From assembly GCA_023853785.1 (NCBI GenBank), contig JAJIRX010000496.1:186001-250000 (forward strand): a stretch of DNA of 64,000 bases, given 5' to 3'. Positions 47,138 through 58,967 of this stretch are shown here, one piece after another. This DNA is from Psilocybe azurescens (taxonomy: Eukaryota > Basidiomycota > Agaricomycetes > Agaricales > Agrocybaceae). The notes beneath the pieces are model-generated. The model did no database searches and had not been told where the DNA came from. It was given only the letters and a program-made list of their open reading frames with translations. Numbering within the stretch: position 1 is the first letter of the stretch; every line of letters starts with the position of its first letter. The translations under genes and the position numbers were made by a program.

Positions 47138-47536
47138 TTGCAGCCAACAAATCAATGCAGCGTGATCATTTGTTCCCTTCCCAAATGGTGTCAAACAGCC
47201 CGATTTTACCCTTGCAAATGGCAGCATCCTTGCCGGTGCCACTGTCCCTATTTCCCTATTTCCGGCTCTACTGATTCTGTTGGGAGCATCATGTTGACCT
47301 TGGCTGGTCCCTCCTCTGGTTCTGGGGAAGAACCTGTGACCACAGGGAGTGGTTCAGAAGGAGCTCCTCTGCAGGAACCAGAACAAAGTGTCGTAAGTGA
47401 TCATATGTATCTTGTCTTGTCTGTGGTGCAAATATCTGATTCGGCGACACAGGTGTTCAAGACGAAGAGGATCATGCCAATGATGCGACCGTTGCCAGTC
47501 CTGCGAAGAATAGCAGACGGTAGTAATTTTTATTAA
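47138..47536 (+). CDS. Unrecognised open frame
   Basis: 132 codons from ATG 47138. It has a cysteine-rich start, then a glycine/serine/glutamate stretch (PSSGSGEEPVTTGSGSEGAP) and VVQISDSATQVFKTKRIM. No domain recognised. The change to normal CpG content starts just upstream. It may be an exon of a larger gene or chance. Confidence 0.25.
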   Translation: MQPTNQCSVIICSLPKWCQTARFYPCKWQHPCRCHCPYFPISGSTDSVGSIMLTLAGPSSGSGEEPVTTGSGSEGAPLQEPEQSVVSDHMYLVLSVVQISDSATQVFKTKRIMPMMRPLPVLRRIADGSNFY

Positions 47537-47744
47537 ATACATATACAATGAGGGGCCACGTTGGTTTACTAGTTTGCGACTGTAATGATCTGGGTCTCAT
47601 ATTTACAAAAAAAAAAGATTTTATTAAATTGTGTATATGTTTGTTGATCTTCTAAGGTGGGCTTAGTAGTGTTTGGTTATGTATAGCACAGTCTGTGACT
47701 CGGCCTACAGCAAGGCCCGATCGCCAACGGCGATCCTTTATAGA

Positions 47745-50725
47745 AATATAGATAGATTATATTATGTATAGATAGATAGCAGCTGCTATCCTCCACAAAC
47801 TTGGGTTACTGCACTGATTTGATAATGGTACGGCTGGAGGCTGAACACTTGATGCGAGCGCTGGATACCATTGTTCGGATCTGCCGTGATGAAACAGGAA
47901 GACAAGTTCATCTGACATCATGACTTCAATGATTTCCGCAATCTCCCTGAAGTGGTGCACTAGTTCAGTAACTATTAGCACGCTGATTCTGAGTCTGAGA
48001 TCTCTGCCAACACAGCTCTACCATGAAGCTAACTCCATCCTCACAATTCTACGAGCTTAAGTCCGCTGAAGCTGTACGGTCTTGGGCTGGCGATCTTTAA
48101 TCTTGCAGTCCTGTTTTAATTTGGGTGTCGATCCGGACCGAAACGTAGTAATGGTGTCGCAGTTGAACTTAAATTGACCCATATCAAGGGTTAAAACCTT
48201 AGCCCAGTCTTCCAATAGCAAGATGCGATACTCTTTCTCTCAACACCCTGCTGGATTAGTTAGTCGAAAACGGCTTACATGGGCGCACCAACACATCTCA
48301 ACACATTTTACTAGAAAAGAAAGCCTCGGTCATTTCTTTCGGAGAATTGTCCTAAGTAGAGGAGATGCTATGTTCGAATTCACTCCAGAGCTGAGAAAGC
48401 GCTCGTGGTGATGTTCTTAAAACCAACCGTTAGATCCCCGGAATTCTGAAGGTTGTGGCACTCTGCTCATGCCAGTAGCCAGACAGAGATGGTAGCACAA
48501 TAAATCACCAGTCAATATAGTCATTAATTTAGCTTGGGCGTCGATCCGACTTAGTCGTGAATAGGTTAGTAGTTCATAGAAATACAAGCGCACGAATCAG
48601 CAGATTATACAGTCAGCTTCCGATTTCCCAAGGGCGAGCCTCAAGCCGACCTCGAAGCTTCTCATCCGGGCCAATGTAAGGGTTGTTCCTAAAAGAAGAG
48701 ATGTAAGAATAGTTCCTGGAAATGTCGGCGATAATACACACCCGTACTGAAGATTGGTACCCATAGTGCTTTCTTCCAGCGAGACGACGATACTCTTCCC
48801 CGCAGAGCTCCTCCTTGACCCTGTCGCAGCTTCTATCTGCTCATTCGACTTTAGAAGAATAGAAATGGCATTTTTAGAATTAGGTTCGGTATGAGAGAGC
48901 GATTTGGGAAGTCGAAAGAAGGGGAAGAAGATGGTGGGTCATTTGTGGATGATCCAGGGGATTCGGGGGTATCCATATTTACAGAAGGTGATTTAGCTTC
49001 CGGGATAAGCAGCCTAGCTTGCACGTATGTCGGCCGGACTAGTTTCGATCAGTGAAAGAGAGATACACCATGAGCCTACACGCGGTTCCACAGAAGCTCT
49101 GTAACGCCGGGGCTCTGGGGCTATGAAAAAGGCGAGTCGCCACATTCTACCTGGCATCAAGACGATTTCAGTCAATACATATTAAAGATAACTGAAACAA
49201 ACTAGGGACCAACTTCTTGCGATAAATTCAATCGCGATCTGTTTTGAGACCACCATGCGCTTATGAAAATGTGGAATCACAAAATTCACTGCAAACGATC
49301 CCCCTCCTTCTCCCGGGATATCTTCCAGCTCTACCTCTTCTGGGGGTATTGTTCCTCCGAGTAGCATTTGGTCAGCCCCAGAAACCGGTGCGAACTCTGG
49401 TGACAGTCTCAAGCGTTGAAATAACGCCTGATCTGAGGTAGCAAGACAAGCGAGGCGTACTTCTGCCACTGTCGCCTGGTTGAGTGGAGTCGCATAGGAT
49501 ATTAAAGCGGTGAGGAGATCGGGACATTGCATGTCTTCCTTCTCTTGATGTTCATCCGGCGGTCTTTTGACAATTGCCCAGTACAAGGGGTGTGGTTCTC
49601 TATGGACTTCTCTTGTAGTATGGAAGATAGAGAAAGGGAATGTGTGGCACAGGCTTCAGCACAGCTTTGGAGAATACCAGTAGCTGCTTCAGAATTAGTG
49701 ATATGTTCTTGAATAAGATCTTTTACGAGGCCAAGAACAGTGTTCCTGACTTCGCTTCTCGTTCGAGCTTCTGTGGCAAAAGCAAACCAGTTTACTGCCC
49801 GGGCTTTTCCTTTTGCGTTTGTCGATGGGGAAGCTGGGGAAGCTGGGGACTTAGGAGGAACCGGTGGGGGTGAATTAGGTGGATATGATGATGTAGACGG
49901 ACTCAGATGAACAAGGTTGTACTTGTTGTCCTGAGAACTGGGCCCCGCAGAAAGCGTATCGTAAGAAGGAGGTGCATCGGTAGGTGTGGGATCGTCGGGT
50001 AGAGGCTGTTTGTCGATAATCATGTGTGACTGCGGGTGCTAGGTATGGGCTTTCGAACAAGAAGAGAGTCGGTCTGACTCGAATATGCTAGAGTCTTTGA
50101 GTGCTTCACGCTGCTGCGGACGCCTGCGAGACAGATGAATAGAAGCTGCGCACCCCAATGTTATGAATTGTCAGCTACCGACTGGGCCTTGATGGAAAGG
50201 AAAGGTTCGATTTTGCTGGGAATATGTACATGGGGTTGGCCGACGACTTACGAATCGGATAAGCGTGTGGCGATGCGGTACCGCCCTGAGCCGCGCCCAT
50301 GTGATGAGAAGACCGTCGTTCGACGCCGACTCCGAGGGTACGAGCGTACCCGGGAACGCCAACGTACGCTTCTCCCTTGCTTGTCAGACATCCAACTCGA
50401 TAAACTGAAAGTGTCTCCTCCGACTTCAGTGCTGGAGTAGTTATGAATAAATGCCTGACAGTAGGCTGAGCTATAGCTCATGTAAATATATAAAACTAGA
50501 GTGATACGGCCATCTGTCAACATTTTTAGCACGTCTGATTTACTGCGGACACAGCTGTGCCGCGTATTGCTTTTTCCTGAAAAAGTCGCGAAGTGAAATT
50601 AAGACAGACTTGCAAGTTGTAGTCCGTGGAACTAAACACCAGATTTCAATGTCGAGTCCACGAAAAGCACCAAGTATATAAAAGACGGGCGAGAATTGGA
50701 ACAAACCATGGACGAACTTAAGTAC
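47745..50725 (+). repeat. Segmental duplication, copy 2
   Basis: Direct partner of 26920-29925, with high similarity by eye over nearly all its length. It lacks the 365-bp segment of copy 1 but contains about 350 bp (49608-49957) deleted there. At the right end it departs from copy 1 after ATGGACGAACTTA near 50720. Copy 2 carries no CDK8 sequence next to it. Confidence 0.9.
48597..50023 (-). pseudogene. Ankyrin-like conserved protein, copy 2 (near full length)
   Basis: ATG at 50023 opens a proline-rich N-terminus (MIIDKQPLPDDPTPTDAPPSY), then WFAFATEARTRSEVRNTVLG and an ankyrin-like stretch (IENHTP / YWAIVKRPPDE). One T is missing near 49590 relative to copy 1, which breaks the frame here. 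LFQRLRLSPEFAPVSGADQM, FAVNFVIPHFHKRMVVSKQI, GSWCISLSLIETSPPTY-like text and a last exon ending near LRGRLEAR follow. One extra C near 48640 shifts the end relative to copy 1. Introns probably lie near 49190-49130 and 48750-48700. The lesions are complementary to those of copy 1, so a complete ancestral gene is certain, but neither copy is open in this sequence. Confidence 0.6.
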
Positions 50726-50949
50726 CGAATGGCGGACCTTGGCATGATGCATCGGAAACACAATCACGTGCTGCTAGTTTACTTGCAGTTTGTTGGTCCC
50801 TTTTTGTATTATCTTATCTTTAACATTTACATGATCCCAAACCTTTTCTTTAGGCAGTGATTCCCGGGACCCGCGTTTCTTCTTCTTTATGAATCGTACA
50901 CTTCTGTAACCTAGTCAATCGTTGAATCAATATATCGTGGTCTTGCTAG

Positions 50950-51290
50950 AACTTTATTTTGCATCGTAAATAAAGTTCCTCGACGTTCTCAAAAGAGTAC
51001 ATTGTCATACATTGTTATATGATTGTAATAGACGAATACACGTGTGCAAGAGATTTGCCATAGCAGAATTCAAAAGCATTCTACAAAATAAAACAAGCGG
51101 AAGATTGTGGGGTAAATATGCAAGGACAGTCATTTCTTCTCAGGATGACAAGGCTTCGAGTTGGTCATTGAGCGTTAGTGAAGAGCCGGATCTCTTGCGA
51201 CTCCCCCTTGTCCGTTTCCTGTCGCCGTGTTGATCCTCGTTAGATTCTACCGTCTTTCATTTCTTTCCACAGCATGCAAGTGCTGGCAAC
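50950..51290 (-). pseudogene. FunK1 C-terminal relic
   Basis: The minus strand encodes the basic tail DRKRTRGSRKRSGSS at about 51180-51235. It matches the 3' end and 3' flank of the FunK1 copy at 61740-62000 (shared AGTACATTGTCATA and GGTCATTGAGCG). No kinase domain is attached. It retains CpG. Confidence 0.6.
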
Positions 51291-51639
51291 GCTGGCCGCA
51301 GGCCGAGATTTGGTGCGTAATTGGAAATAAATTTGAGGTAAATTGAGGGTACTTGAGTTCGTGTTGAGTTTCGTCATAATTTTTATGTGTCAGTAAGTAT
51401 GGAACGTCATGGTGAGGATATCTATCAATTTGATCTAAGATGCAGTGTAAGAATACAGGGAGGTATAAATGTACAAGAGTATAGCCCGAACAGCGCACTG
51501 GCCTAATTACAATTATGAGGGGAGCTGGGATGAAGGATGGGCATCAAGTGCTAAGCTAAGACTATATAAGAATCACGAAAAGTGAAAGGTCGTCAAGAGT
51601 TTATACGTGAAGGTCGAAGCTGAAGACTGGGCCAAATAT

Positions 51640-53854
51640 TTAGTGTTTCTTTTCGTCTTGGGATTCGACATCAACTTCTTCGACTGAGGACTCCTCAGGA
51701 ATAACCTCCTCAGGTTCTTGTGGTATAATAAGATTGAGCACAGCGGCTACGAGTCCTGCAGCGAGGACTGGAGTGTGGAAAGAAAACGATTTAGCTAAAT
51801 ATAAGAGTAAAGCAAGAAACGTACAAGGAGTGCTGAGAACAATGGTGACGGAATCAAACAAGCCTTGAAGACCCTTATTGGGATTGGCGACTCCGTCAAA
51901 GAGATGTCTGAAAATATCGTGACGCAATAGATTGCCAAACCCGAACGCCAGTGCGGCAGAAAGAATGAAGCGCTCTCTTCTCTGGAACCGCACATTGGAG
52001 ATGACACGAATACCAGATGCCGCCACGTTAGCGAAAAGGAATGTTGTTACGCCTCCAAGGACGGGATTAGGAATGGCGAGCAAGACGCCAGAAAGCTTGC
52101 CGAGTACGCCAAAGAGGATGAGGAAGAAACAACACCATCGTCCAGCACCGCGATTGGCGCAGCGGGTGATGGCAATAACTCCGTTGTTCTGTGCGAATGT
52201 CGACAGGGGTGTCACGGTGAAGAGAGCAGACATAAAGCCGCTGATACCATCCCCTAGAATGCCACCTTGAATTCGAGAGTCGAACACATCGCCAACGACC
52301 TCTTGCCGCGAGACTTCGGCTGATGCGGTGATATCACCAATCGCTTCCATTGCGAGAGACACTAAAACACAACGGATAATCAGACAAGGCAGAGGAAAGA
52401 GCGAGATGTCGCTGACCATATACAGCCATCATGGGAAGGATTGCAGGGGGTATACACCGAGCTTGAATGTGTGCACCCATAGGAAAGTGATACCAGGAGC
52501 GCTCTTAATGGTGGAATCGCTGATGTATCCAGCAGCACCCGCAACGATACATCCAACAACTAAACCAACAATAATGCTAATGTTCTTGAGGAACGGCGAT
52601 CCAAATATCTCTGTCAGAATAATAGTGGCGAACGAGAGGAAGCCGAGACCGATAATTCGGGTGAGCCCCATCTGGAATGGGAGGAAATATCAGTATACGC
52701 ACTAAAAATAAAGCGCTTTCCAGAACATACGGAAGAGGTCGAGGAGCAAAGATGGTAGGGCACAGCTGGAAAATGCCACTTTCTGGGCGGTCTTTGCAGT
52801 TGTTGGAGCCTCCACCCCAATTTGCAACTCCAGATTCACCGATGAGCGAAGCGCCAATCATTAAGATAACCGTTCCTGAGGATAGAACCAATTAGATGCT
52901 AGCAATTACAATAAAAGAGGTCGACTTACCGGTAACGAGAGGGGGAAAGATTCTCTTGAGAAGTTTTGGGGAGCAGAATGACATGAAGATTTCGAGGAAT
53001 GAGCAAATAAGTGAGGTCCCTGCAAGATATTTGAGAAAAGAGATAAACGACAAGCCGCTGAAAAGCATACCGAGAACCATTCCGTACGCATCAGGGCAAG
53101 AGCCACGGATCATAGCGCCATCGGCAGATATTGTCGAAGGGCATGTACCATCCTTGTACATGGCATCGAAAATCTGAATTACAGGGGGTAAGGAATAATA
53201 CCGCATATGAAAATGAAGTTACACAAACCGCGTTTGCTGTTGACAGAGTAGCAAAACTCGTTCCAACGACCGTGATAAGCCCTGTCCCTAGGTAGTATCC
53301 GCGGAAAAGATGTATCCGGGACATTTGCACAAGACTCATAATTCCTGTTGTAACATGATGTTGAGGGAAGACCGGGGTCAAAGAAGAACATGAAAACATA
53401 CCGCAACCAATAAGTGAAGCTGAGATCATATACGCCGACGTTTCGGCGTCCAGGTTGAGCGCGGAGGCAAAGATGATAGGGGTGTGATGAGACCTGCCAA
53501 CATGGCAAGGGAATGCTGCAGACCGCTCGAAATCGCGAGAACGAGTGGGAGATCAGTGTCGAGCGCGTAGAATGGTGGCGCTCTGTTCGCCTGCTTCATA
53601 AATGGTAGCCTCGGGGTACACAGCCTATTTGAAGAAAAGACGCGTCGCGTTAGCTTTATAGTCAAGGTGATCAATGGGAGAACTTGCGGTCAAGCTTACC
53701 ATGCGTAGTCGTAATCACCAATCCAACCATTCTTAGTGGTAACTTTCTTCTTTAGACGCGCTGCCCTTTCCTTCAGTGGTGTAAGTCGAGAAGAAGAAGC
53801 GATAGCCGGTGGTGCAATAGCCTGAGGCTGCTCTTGCACAGGCGTTGATGACAT
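51640..53854 (-). CDS. Purine permease, NCS2/NAT family (UapA/UapC type)
   Basis: Proton-coupled plasma-membrane transporter, probably for uric acid/xanthine. ATG at 53854 (MSSTPVQEQPQAIAPP), followed by a hydrophilic N-terminus and PLVLAISSGLQHSLAMLAGL, the conserved QH region of TM1. The NAT signature (Q/E/P)NxGxxxxT(R/K/G) is QNNGVIAITR at 52191-52162. Further TM segments can be read in each exon (MVLGMLFSGLSFISFL; ILFGVLGKLSGVLLAIP; CTFLALLLYLAKSF). The acidic C-terminus ends at 51640. Six or seven short introns, e.g. near 51820, 52360-52430 and 52690, interrupt the frame. Total length, about 600 residues, fits the family. Exact substrate is inferred from the fungal UapA/UapC branch. Confidence 0.9.
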
Positions 53855-54947
53855 CGAAGTAGAGTGGGAAGGATACCGGCTGTGCGAGTAATGGCTTCCT
53901 TCTAGACACTGGTTCTTACAGAGCAGAGCGGATGTTATTACATCTTGTAGCCCTGTATTTAAAGAGAATGACGACCCAGAGCCGAGATTGTCAACGAGAG
54001 ATAATAGGAGATATGATACCGTCTGATAAACAAGGCCGGCCTGCCCAAGACATGACAATTCAGAGAGCCTCGAGATAGCAAGGTGCCAGAATCAGGCACT
54101 GAAGTCTGCACAATCACAGAAAGTCAAGTATCAACGGAAAGTGTTACGTTTTTGAAACAAGGTGATATCCCATGAGGAGAGGATACGGTTAAAGTGGGTC
54201 GGAGGCGCGGTAGAGCTCCGCGAACAAGCCAAGAAAGAAGATATTGGTCCCGCGATAACGGCGACTAGGCATGGAGTTCTAGCGACTATTAACGATAGGC
54301 CGAAAAGTTTCGATAGCCTGTAGAAGCCTGTAGATAGTTGCGTGATAGCAATCGACCATTTCCAATTATGTTAATCTTATCCGTCCATGGGAGACGCCGA
54401 GATAAGAAAATATAACATGCTCACAACATGTTCTGGCCAGAATTTTATACTTAGACAGCTTCATGTATGCTGAAGTGGGGTTCTAGTGACGCCATAGATC
54501 GTCAGGCATCTTGAATGGGATAGCAGATGAAAAGGAGGAACCGGAGAGTTGTAAGCACGAGGAATCAGAAGGAATCTCGAGAAACAGAGACAAGCTTGAG
54601 CAGGCTTGAGTTCGATTTTGATTAAATAAATTCAATTTGCACTTTGTATTTGATTTCCGATTCTTGTGACGAGCACCTAATTTCTGCGACATTGCCAATG
54701 CCAATGCTACGACCTGCAACGACAGGGTTAATATCGGGAGCTGTAGATTGGATTGGAAGTACTCATTATTCATTTCTTCGTTGAACGCCATGTTATACGT
54801 ACAATTCATTCTACCAAGATACATATAATTAAAAATACATACAAACTACAACTCATATAAGTAGTGCCAGTGAACACTGGGGAATAATGTAAACATTACA
54901 TGACCTCACGGTGGAAAGTAAGAATCCATTGTCCAACACCAGATGCG
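53855..54947. other. Intergenic, no gene seen
   Basis: Upstream of the permease and downstream of the deacetylase. A 113-codon minus frame (54824-54483) shows no domain and is probably accidental. Normal CpG content. Confidence 0.5.
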
Positions 54948-57158
54948 TCAGTCGTCTACCAACATCTCCTGGTCATCGTCATCGTCTTCACCGTCGTCGC
55001 CGTTTCTAGTATGCACGCCTCGGCCATCTCTGTCTGTATAAGGCAGAAAGTTATGATGCAAGAACCCATTCCGAAAACCGTTGGTGACCCTAGTCCGCGC
55101 GTTGACACCAGAATCCACGCCTCCCGAGTCGTCCCAGCCACCGCCACCAGGTCCATTGAGGAAAAACCGTCGTTTCATCGACTTGTTAGGCGCGGCTCCG
55201 CATTCGTAATGTGCATAGTCATCGTCCTGCGTTGGAATGTCGTAGTATTGTCCGGTCAATAAACTCATCCGTCTTTTTCAGCAGCGGGTCTATATTGCGG
55301 TTGTGAGCTTGATTGCCGACCGTTGACTCGAGAAACAGAAGCCGACCGGAGGGAACCATTCGCGTTTCGCCAGTTAACGCTCGTCGAGGATTCGTCCGAA
55401 TCCCATGAGTCAGACTCTTCAGATTCGTCCGTTGTTGTATCTGCTTCTTGGAGATTATAAAGATAACGAGCATGCTCTAAAGAGGAAGTTGATGAAAAGT
55501 GTTTCTCAGTTGCGGAGAGTTATCGGTGCTTACGAGCAAGTCTTTCATCCAGCTCATCTCGTCCAACTTCATCGTCTCTCCCAAACCCTAGATGCTGTTG
55601 AACACTCTCCCGAGGCACGTCTTGCATTTGAACTGAGGGTGCACATTGTAGCTGTTGTAATTGTTCTAGTACAGCTTCTCTGAAAAGGACGCAATGCCGG
55701 TTAATGAACCGGATAACAGCATGACAGAGGCAAAATACGAACCGGACGGAATCCAGCGTGCCTTCCTTCACATTTAGGTCCTCCATGTTGTTCTCTGGTA
55801 CCTCTAATCGATATCGCGGGCCAAACCACTCGAAATATTGGTTCCATGGCAAATTTGGGTCAATTTCGTTTTCAATCCCAAGGGCACATGCTGTTTCGTA
55901 TGTCCATGTGCGCGCGACGTTCTTCACAGTGTATCCGCCGCCTCCAAGAAGAATAAGAGGAATATTTTGTTTTCGCAGGAACTGGACGCAATTCGCGTGT
56001 CCTTTCATGGTGAGATTGAAACAACCTAATTTATCGCCGGCCAATGAATCTGATCCACATTGCAGCACAACGGCCGACGGCCGAAACACTTCGAGAACTC
56101 GGGTGATGACCTTGACAAAAACAAGTCAATGGGTGAATAATCGGAAAAAAAAAAACTTACAGGTTCAAAAACGCTTTTGAAAGATTCATCCGTGATCCCA
56201 TCTTTGAATGGCACGTTCACCGCGTATCCCTTTCCTTTCCCTCTCCCTTTATCGTCTTGACTCCCCGTTCCAGGAAAGTACTCGCCGAACTTGTGGAAAC
56301 TGCATGTCATAACGCGATCCGTCGTGTAGAAAGCCTCTTCTACTCCGTCCCCATGATGGCAATCAATATCGATATATAGAACTCGCGGGTATGTCCGGAG
56401 AAGTTCCAAAGTCCCAAGTACGATGTCGTTGATGTAACAAAATCCAGAGGCCTCGCGTTTTTTGCGTGGTGCAACCCTCCTGCCCAATTGATCGCAATAT
56501 CTGCTGCTCCTGAAGTTATCCTCTGAGCGGCACCTGTTGAGACCTGTAAGGTGGATGTTATAACACGATCATCGACACGTACCAATCGAGCCTCCTGCTG
56601 AAATTGAGCAAAACTCGAAGACCCCTTCGAATGCAGGGTTATCTTCCCCAACAAGAACTAAAGACGGGGATGAGAAAATCGAATGAGTATTCAGTTGGTA
56701 TTACCAAATCAACCATTGAAATTTTAAAGGAAGGTGGACATATAGGAAGACACCAAACCAGAAATGACAATGAAAAACTTACATCGCGTTCCATGATAAG
56801 TCATCTTCTCCGCCGTTTCGGGGGTCACCTTGTGCAGAAAGTTGACATATTCATCGGTGTGAAACGAGCTCATGACTTCGGGCGTCGCACGCTTGGGTTT
56901 CTACATTATGTCAAGATAAAGATTCAGCAATTGAGCCATATGAGCAAAACATAAGCTCACCAAGATGTGCATTTTATCAAGCATTCCATACGCACTAACC
57001 AAGTCGTGTGTTATGCGTATCCGATGCGGTTTCATAGGATGACCCAGACCATAAGTGTAAGCCCCAACGTCCGCTACGAATCTGTCAATTCTGAAGCAAC
57101 AACACTAGAGTTACAGGCACATACAGTCATAGTAGTAAGCCACTTTTCTTCTCGACAT
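54948..57158 (-). CDS. Class I histone deacetylase (Rpd3/Hos2 family)
   Basis: Zinc-dependent lysine deacetylase, nuclear, working in corepressor complexes. ATG at 57158 gives [11 protein letters not shown]; splicing (GTATGT..TTCGTAG) joins [20 protein letters not shown]. Zinc and charge-relay residues: GGLHHAKN (about 56480), [11 protein letters not shown] (56370-56338), [13 protein letters not shown] (about 56310-56270), [16 protein letters not shown] with the catalytic tyrosine (about 55950-55910). [14 protein letters not shown] follows and points to the Hos2-like rather than Rpd3 branch (inference). The C-terminal 250 residues are low complexity and end with an acidic [10 protein letters not shown] tail. 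Several introns of 50-60 bp interrupt the frame. Its start faces CDK8 across 243 bp. Confidence 0.92.
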
Positions 57159-57401
57159 TGGCTGGTCGTTGTTGAGGTCAACGACCAAATGATTTGGGGT
57201 TAAGAGGTTGTGTGTCCATCGCGAGGAAAGTCTGTGCATATGAGTCACGCGTGTACCGATCATTAGCACGGCGCGGCTTCCGGTGGCCGAGTTTAGGGCA
57301 AGCTCTACGTCGATCCAGCGCGTCGGTGATTTCGACATCAAACACAACAGTGACCGCCATGTTCACAGTCTTCTCGTCGTTCCCAATCTTGACTTACAGA
57401 T
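57159..57401. promoter_or_regulatory. Shared divergent promoter region, deacetylase / CDK8
   Basis: 243 bp separate the two start codons. No TATA box is obvious, and CpG content is high. The right part of it was carried along in the decayed CDK8 copy (to 37404), whereas the deacetylase was not. Promoter function is inferred from position. Confidence 0.55.
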
Positions 57402-58967
57402 ATGCTGGACGAATGGTCTACCAGCATTCTCCATCATGACCCTATGCAGCTTTATCGTTCTAAGCGGGATCAAAACCATCGTTCAGTGTCCTCAAAGTAC
57501 AACATCCTAGGCTTCATCTCTTCTGGCACATACGGTCGGGTCTACAAAGCTCAAAGCTTAGAAGACGATGGAACGATCCATGCAATCAAGAAATTCAAAC
57601 CTGATAAAGAAGGGGACGTTATAACTTACACAGGAATAAGCCAAAGTGCAATTCGCGAGATTGCAGTGCGTATCTATTACCCTTTGAATCGATCCATTGG
57701 TTAATGCGATAAAGTCAGTTGAATAGAGAAATAAACCACGAGAATATAGTTGCTCTGAAAGAGGTAATTCTTGAAGATAAATCGATCTATATGGTCTTTG
57801 AATATGCGGAGCATGATTTTCTTGTGCGTTCTCAGTTTGTATCGCCCCCATTTTCTCGTAATCACATTCATCTAGCAAGTTATTCACCACCATTCTCAAA
57901 CTTTACGGGCCCCTATCAGTCAGGGCGTTCTAAAGTCCATGGTATACCAGCTCATTAATGGGCTGATCTATCTACATTCGTGTCATATTCTCCACCGTGA
58001 TCTCAAACCGGCCAATATCCTCATCACAGCTAGAGGGGTCATCAAAATTGGTGATTTGGGTCTTGCACGACTAATTTACGAGCCCCTCCAACCTCTTTTG
58101 CTGGAGATAAGGTCGTTGTAACGATCTGGTATCGTGCCCCCGAACTTCTTATGGGCGCTAAACATTACACCAAAAGCCATCGATTGCTGGGCCGTCGGAT
58201 GCGTTATGGCCGAGCTGGTCAGCTTACGTCCTATTTTCAAAGGCGAAGAAGCGAAGTTGGATTCGAAAAGAACGTTCCATTTCAACGAGACCAATTGCTC
58301 AAGATCTTCGAGGTGATCGGCACTCCCGAAGGTTGGTCGCTTTGTACTTTGTTGTTTACATTGTCGGTACTGAAAGAAACCAGAGAAAGACTGGCCAGGT
58401 GTGGTGGATATGCCGGAGTATCAAAGCATGAAACGTCTCGACCAGTACGTAGTATATGTCAAGCAGAACCACCAAATAACCCATTATTTCGCAGTTTCAC
58501 AAATCGACTTTATGAATGGTTTAACTCGAGGTTGCGCAACTCTAATGGCTACGATCTTCTCCGTCTGCTATTCCTTTACGACCCCGAAGCACGACTCACA
58601 GCTAAAGACGCTCTGCACCACAAATGGTTCCAAGAGGATCCAAAACCCACCTGGAAGTACGTTCCTCCTTAATTCCTATCGCCTTCCAGATGATAATCCG
58701 CCCCCGCCTCTCTTTAGTGCGTTCGAGACAGTTGCCTCACATCAAATCCCTCCCCAGAGAAGAATTACCCAAGACGAGGCACCGTCAATGGTCCCATTAC
58801 CACAGAACACATCACATCAAGGACACGGTCACATGGGTGCTCCGTTCGGACAATCGCATTCGAAGCCAGGGAGCACTGCTAGCTTTGCAAGCCTGAGCGG
58901 TGGTGGGCTATATGGAGGTCAGCCTTCCGGTGGTAACTCCAACAGAAAGAAAGCACGGATGGGGTGA
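57402..58967 (+). CDS. CDK8: Cyclin-dependent kinase 8 (Mediator kinase, Srb10/Ssn3 type)
   Basis: Kinase of the Mediator CDK module, nuclear, partner of cyclin C. ATG at 57402. Glycine loop [18 protein letters not shown]-type lysine in [13 protein letters not shown], and the CDK8-type helix [11 protein letters not shown]. Further on come [12 protein letters not shown] (about 57990) and [16 protein letters not shown], which corresponds to the DMG-start activation loop of CDK8, then [16 protein letters not shown] and [15 protein letters not shown]. The C-terminus is rich in glycine, histidine and serine ([16 protein letters not shown]) and ends RKKARMG. Introns, e.g. near 57665-57720, 57825-57935, 58333-58378 and 58443-58490. 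Frame breaks near 58101 (one T short), 58169 (one A extra) and 58267 lie in homopolymers; the decayed copy keeps the expected length at the first two, so sequencing error is plausible. Confidence 0.9.

Noticed and set aside
47700..47745. Perfect hairpin GATCGCC-AAC-GGCGATC as a second Helitron 3' end or terminator.
   Set aside because: No Helitron sequence or CTRR adjoins it and nothing else supports a terminator; it may be chance.
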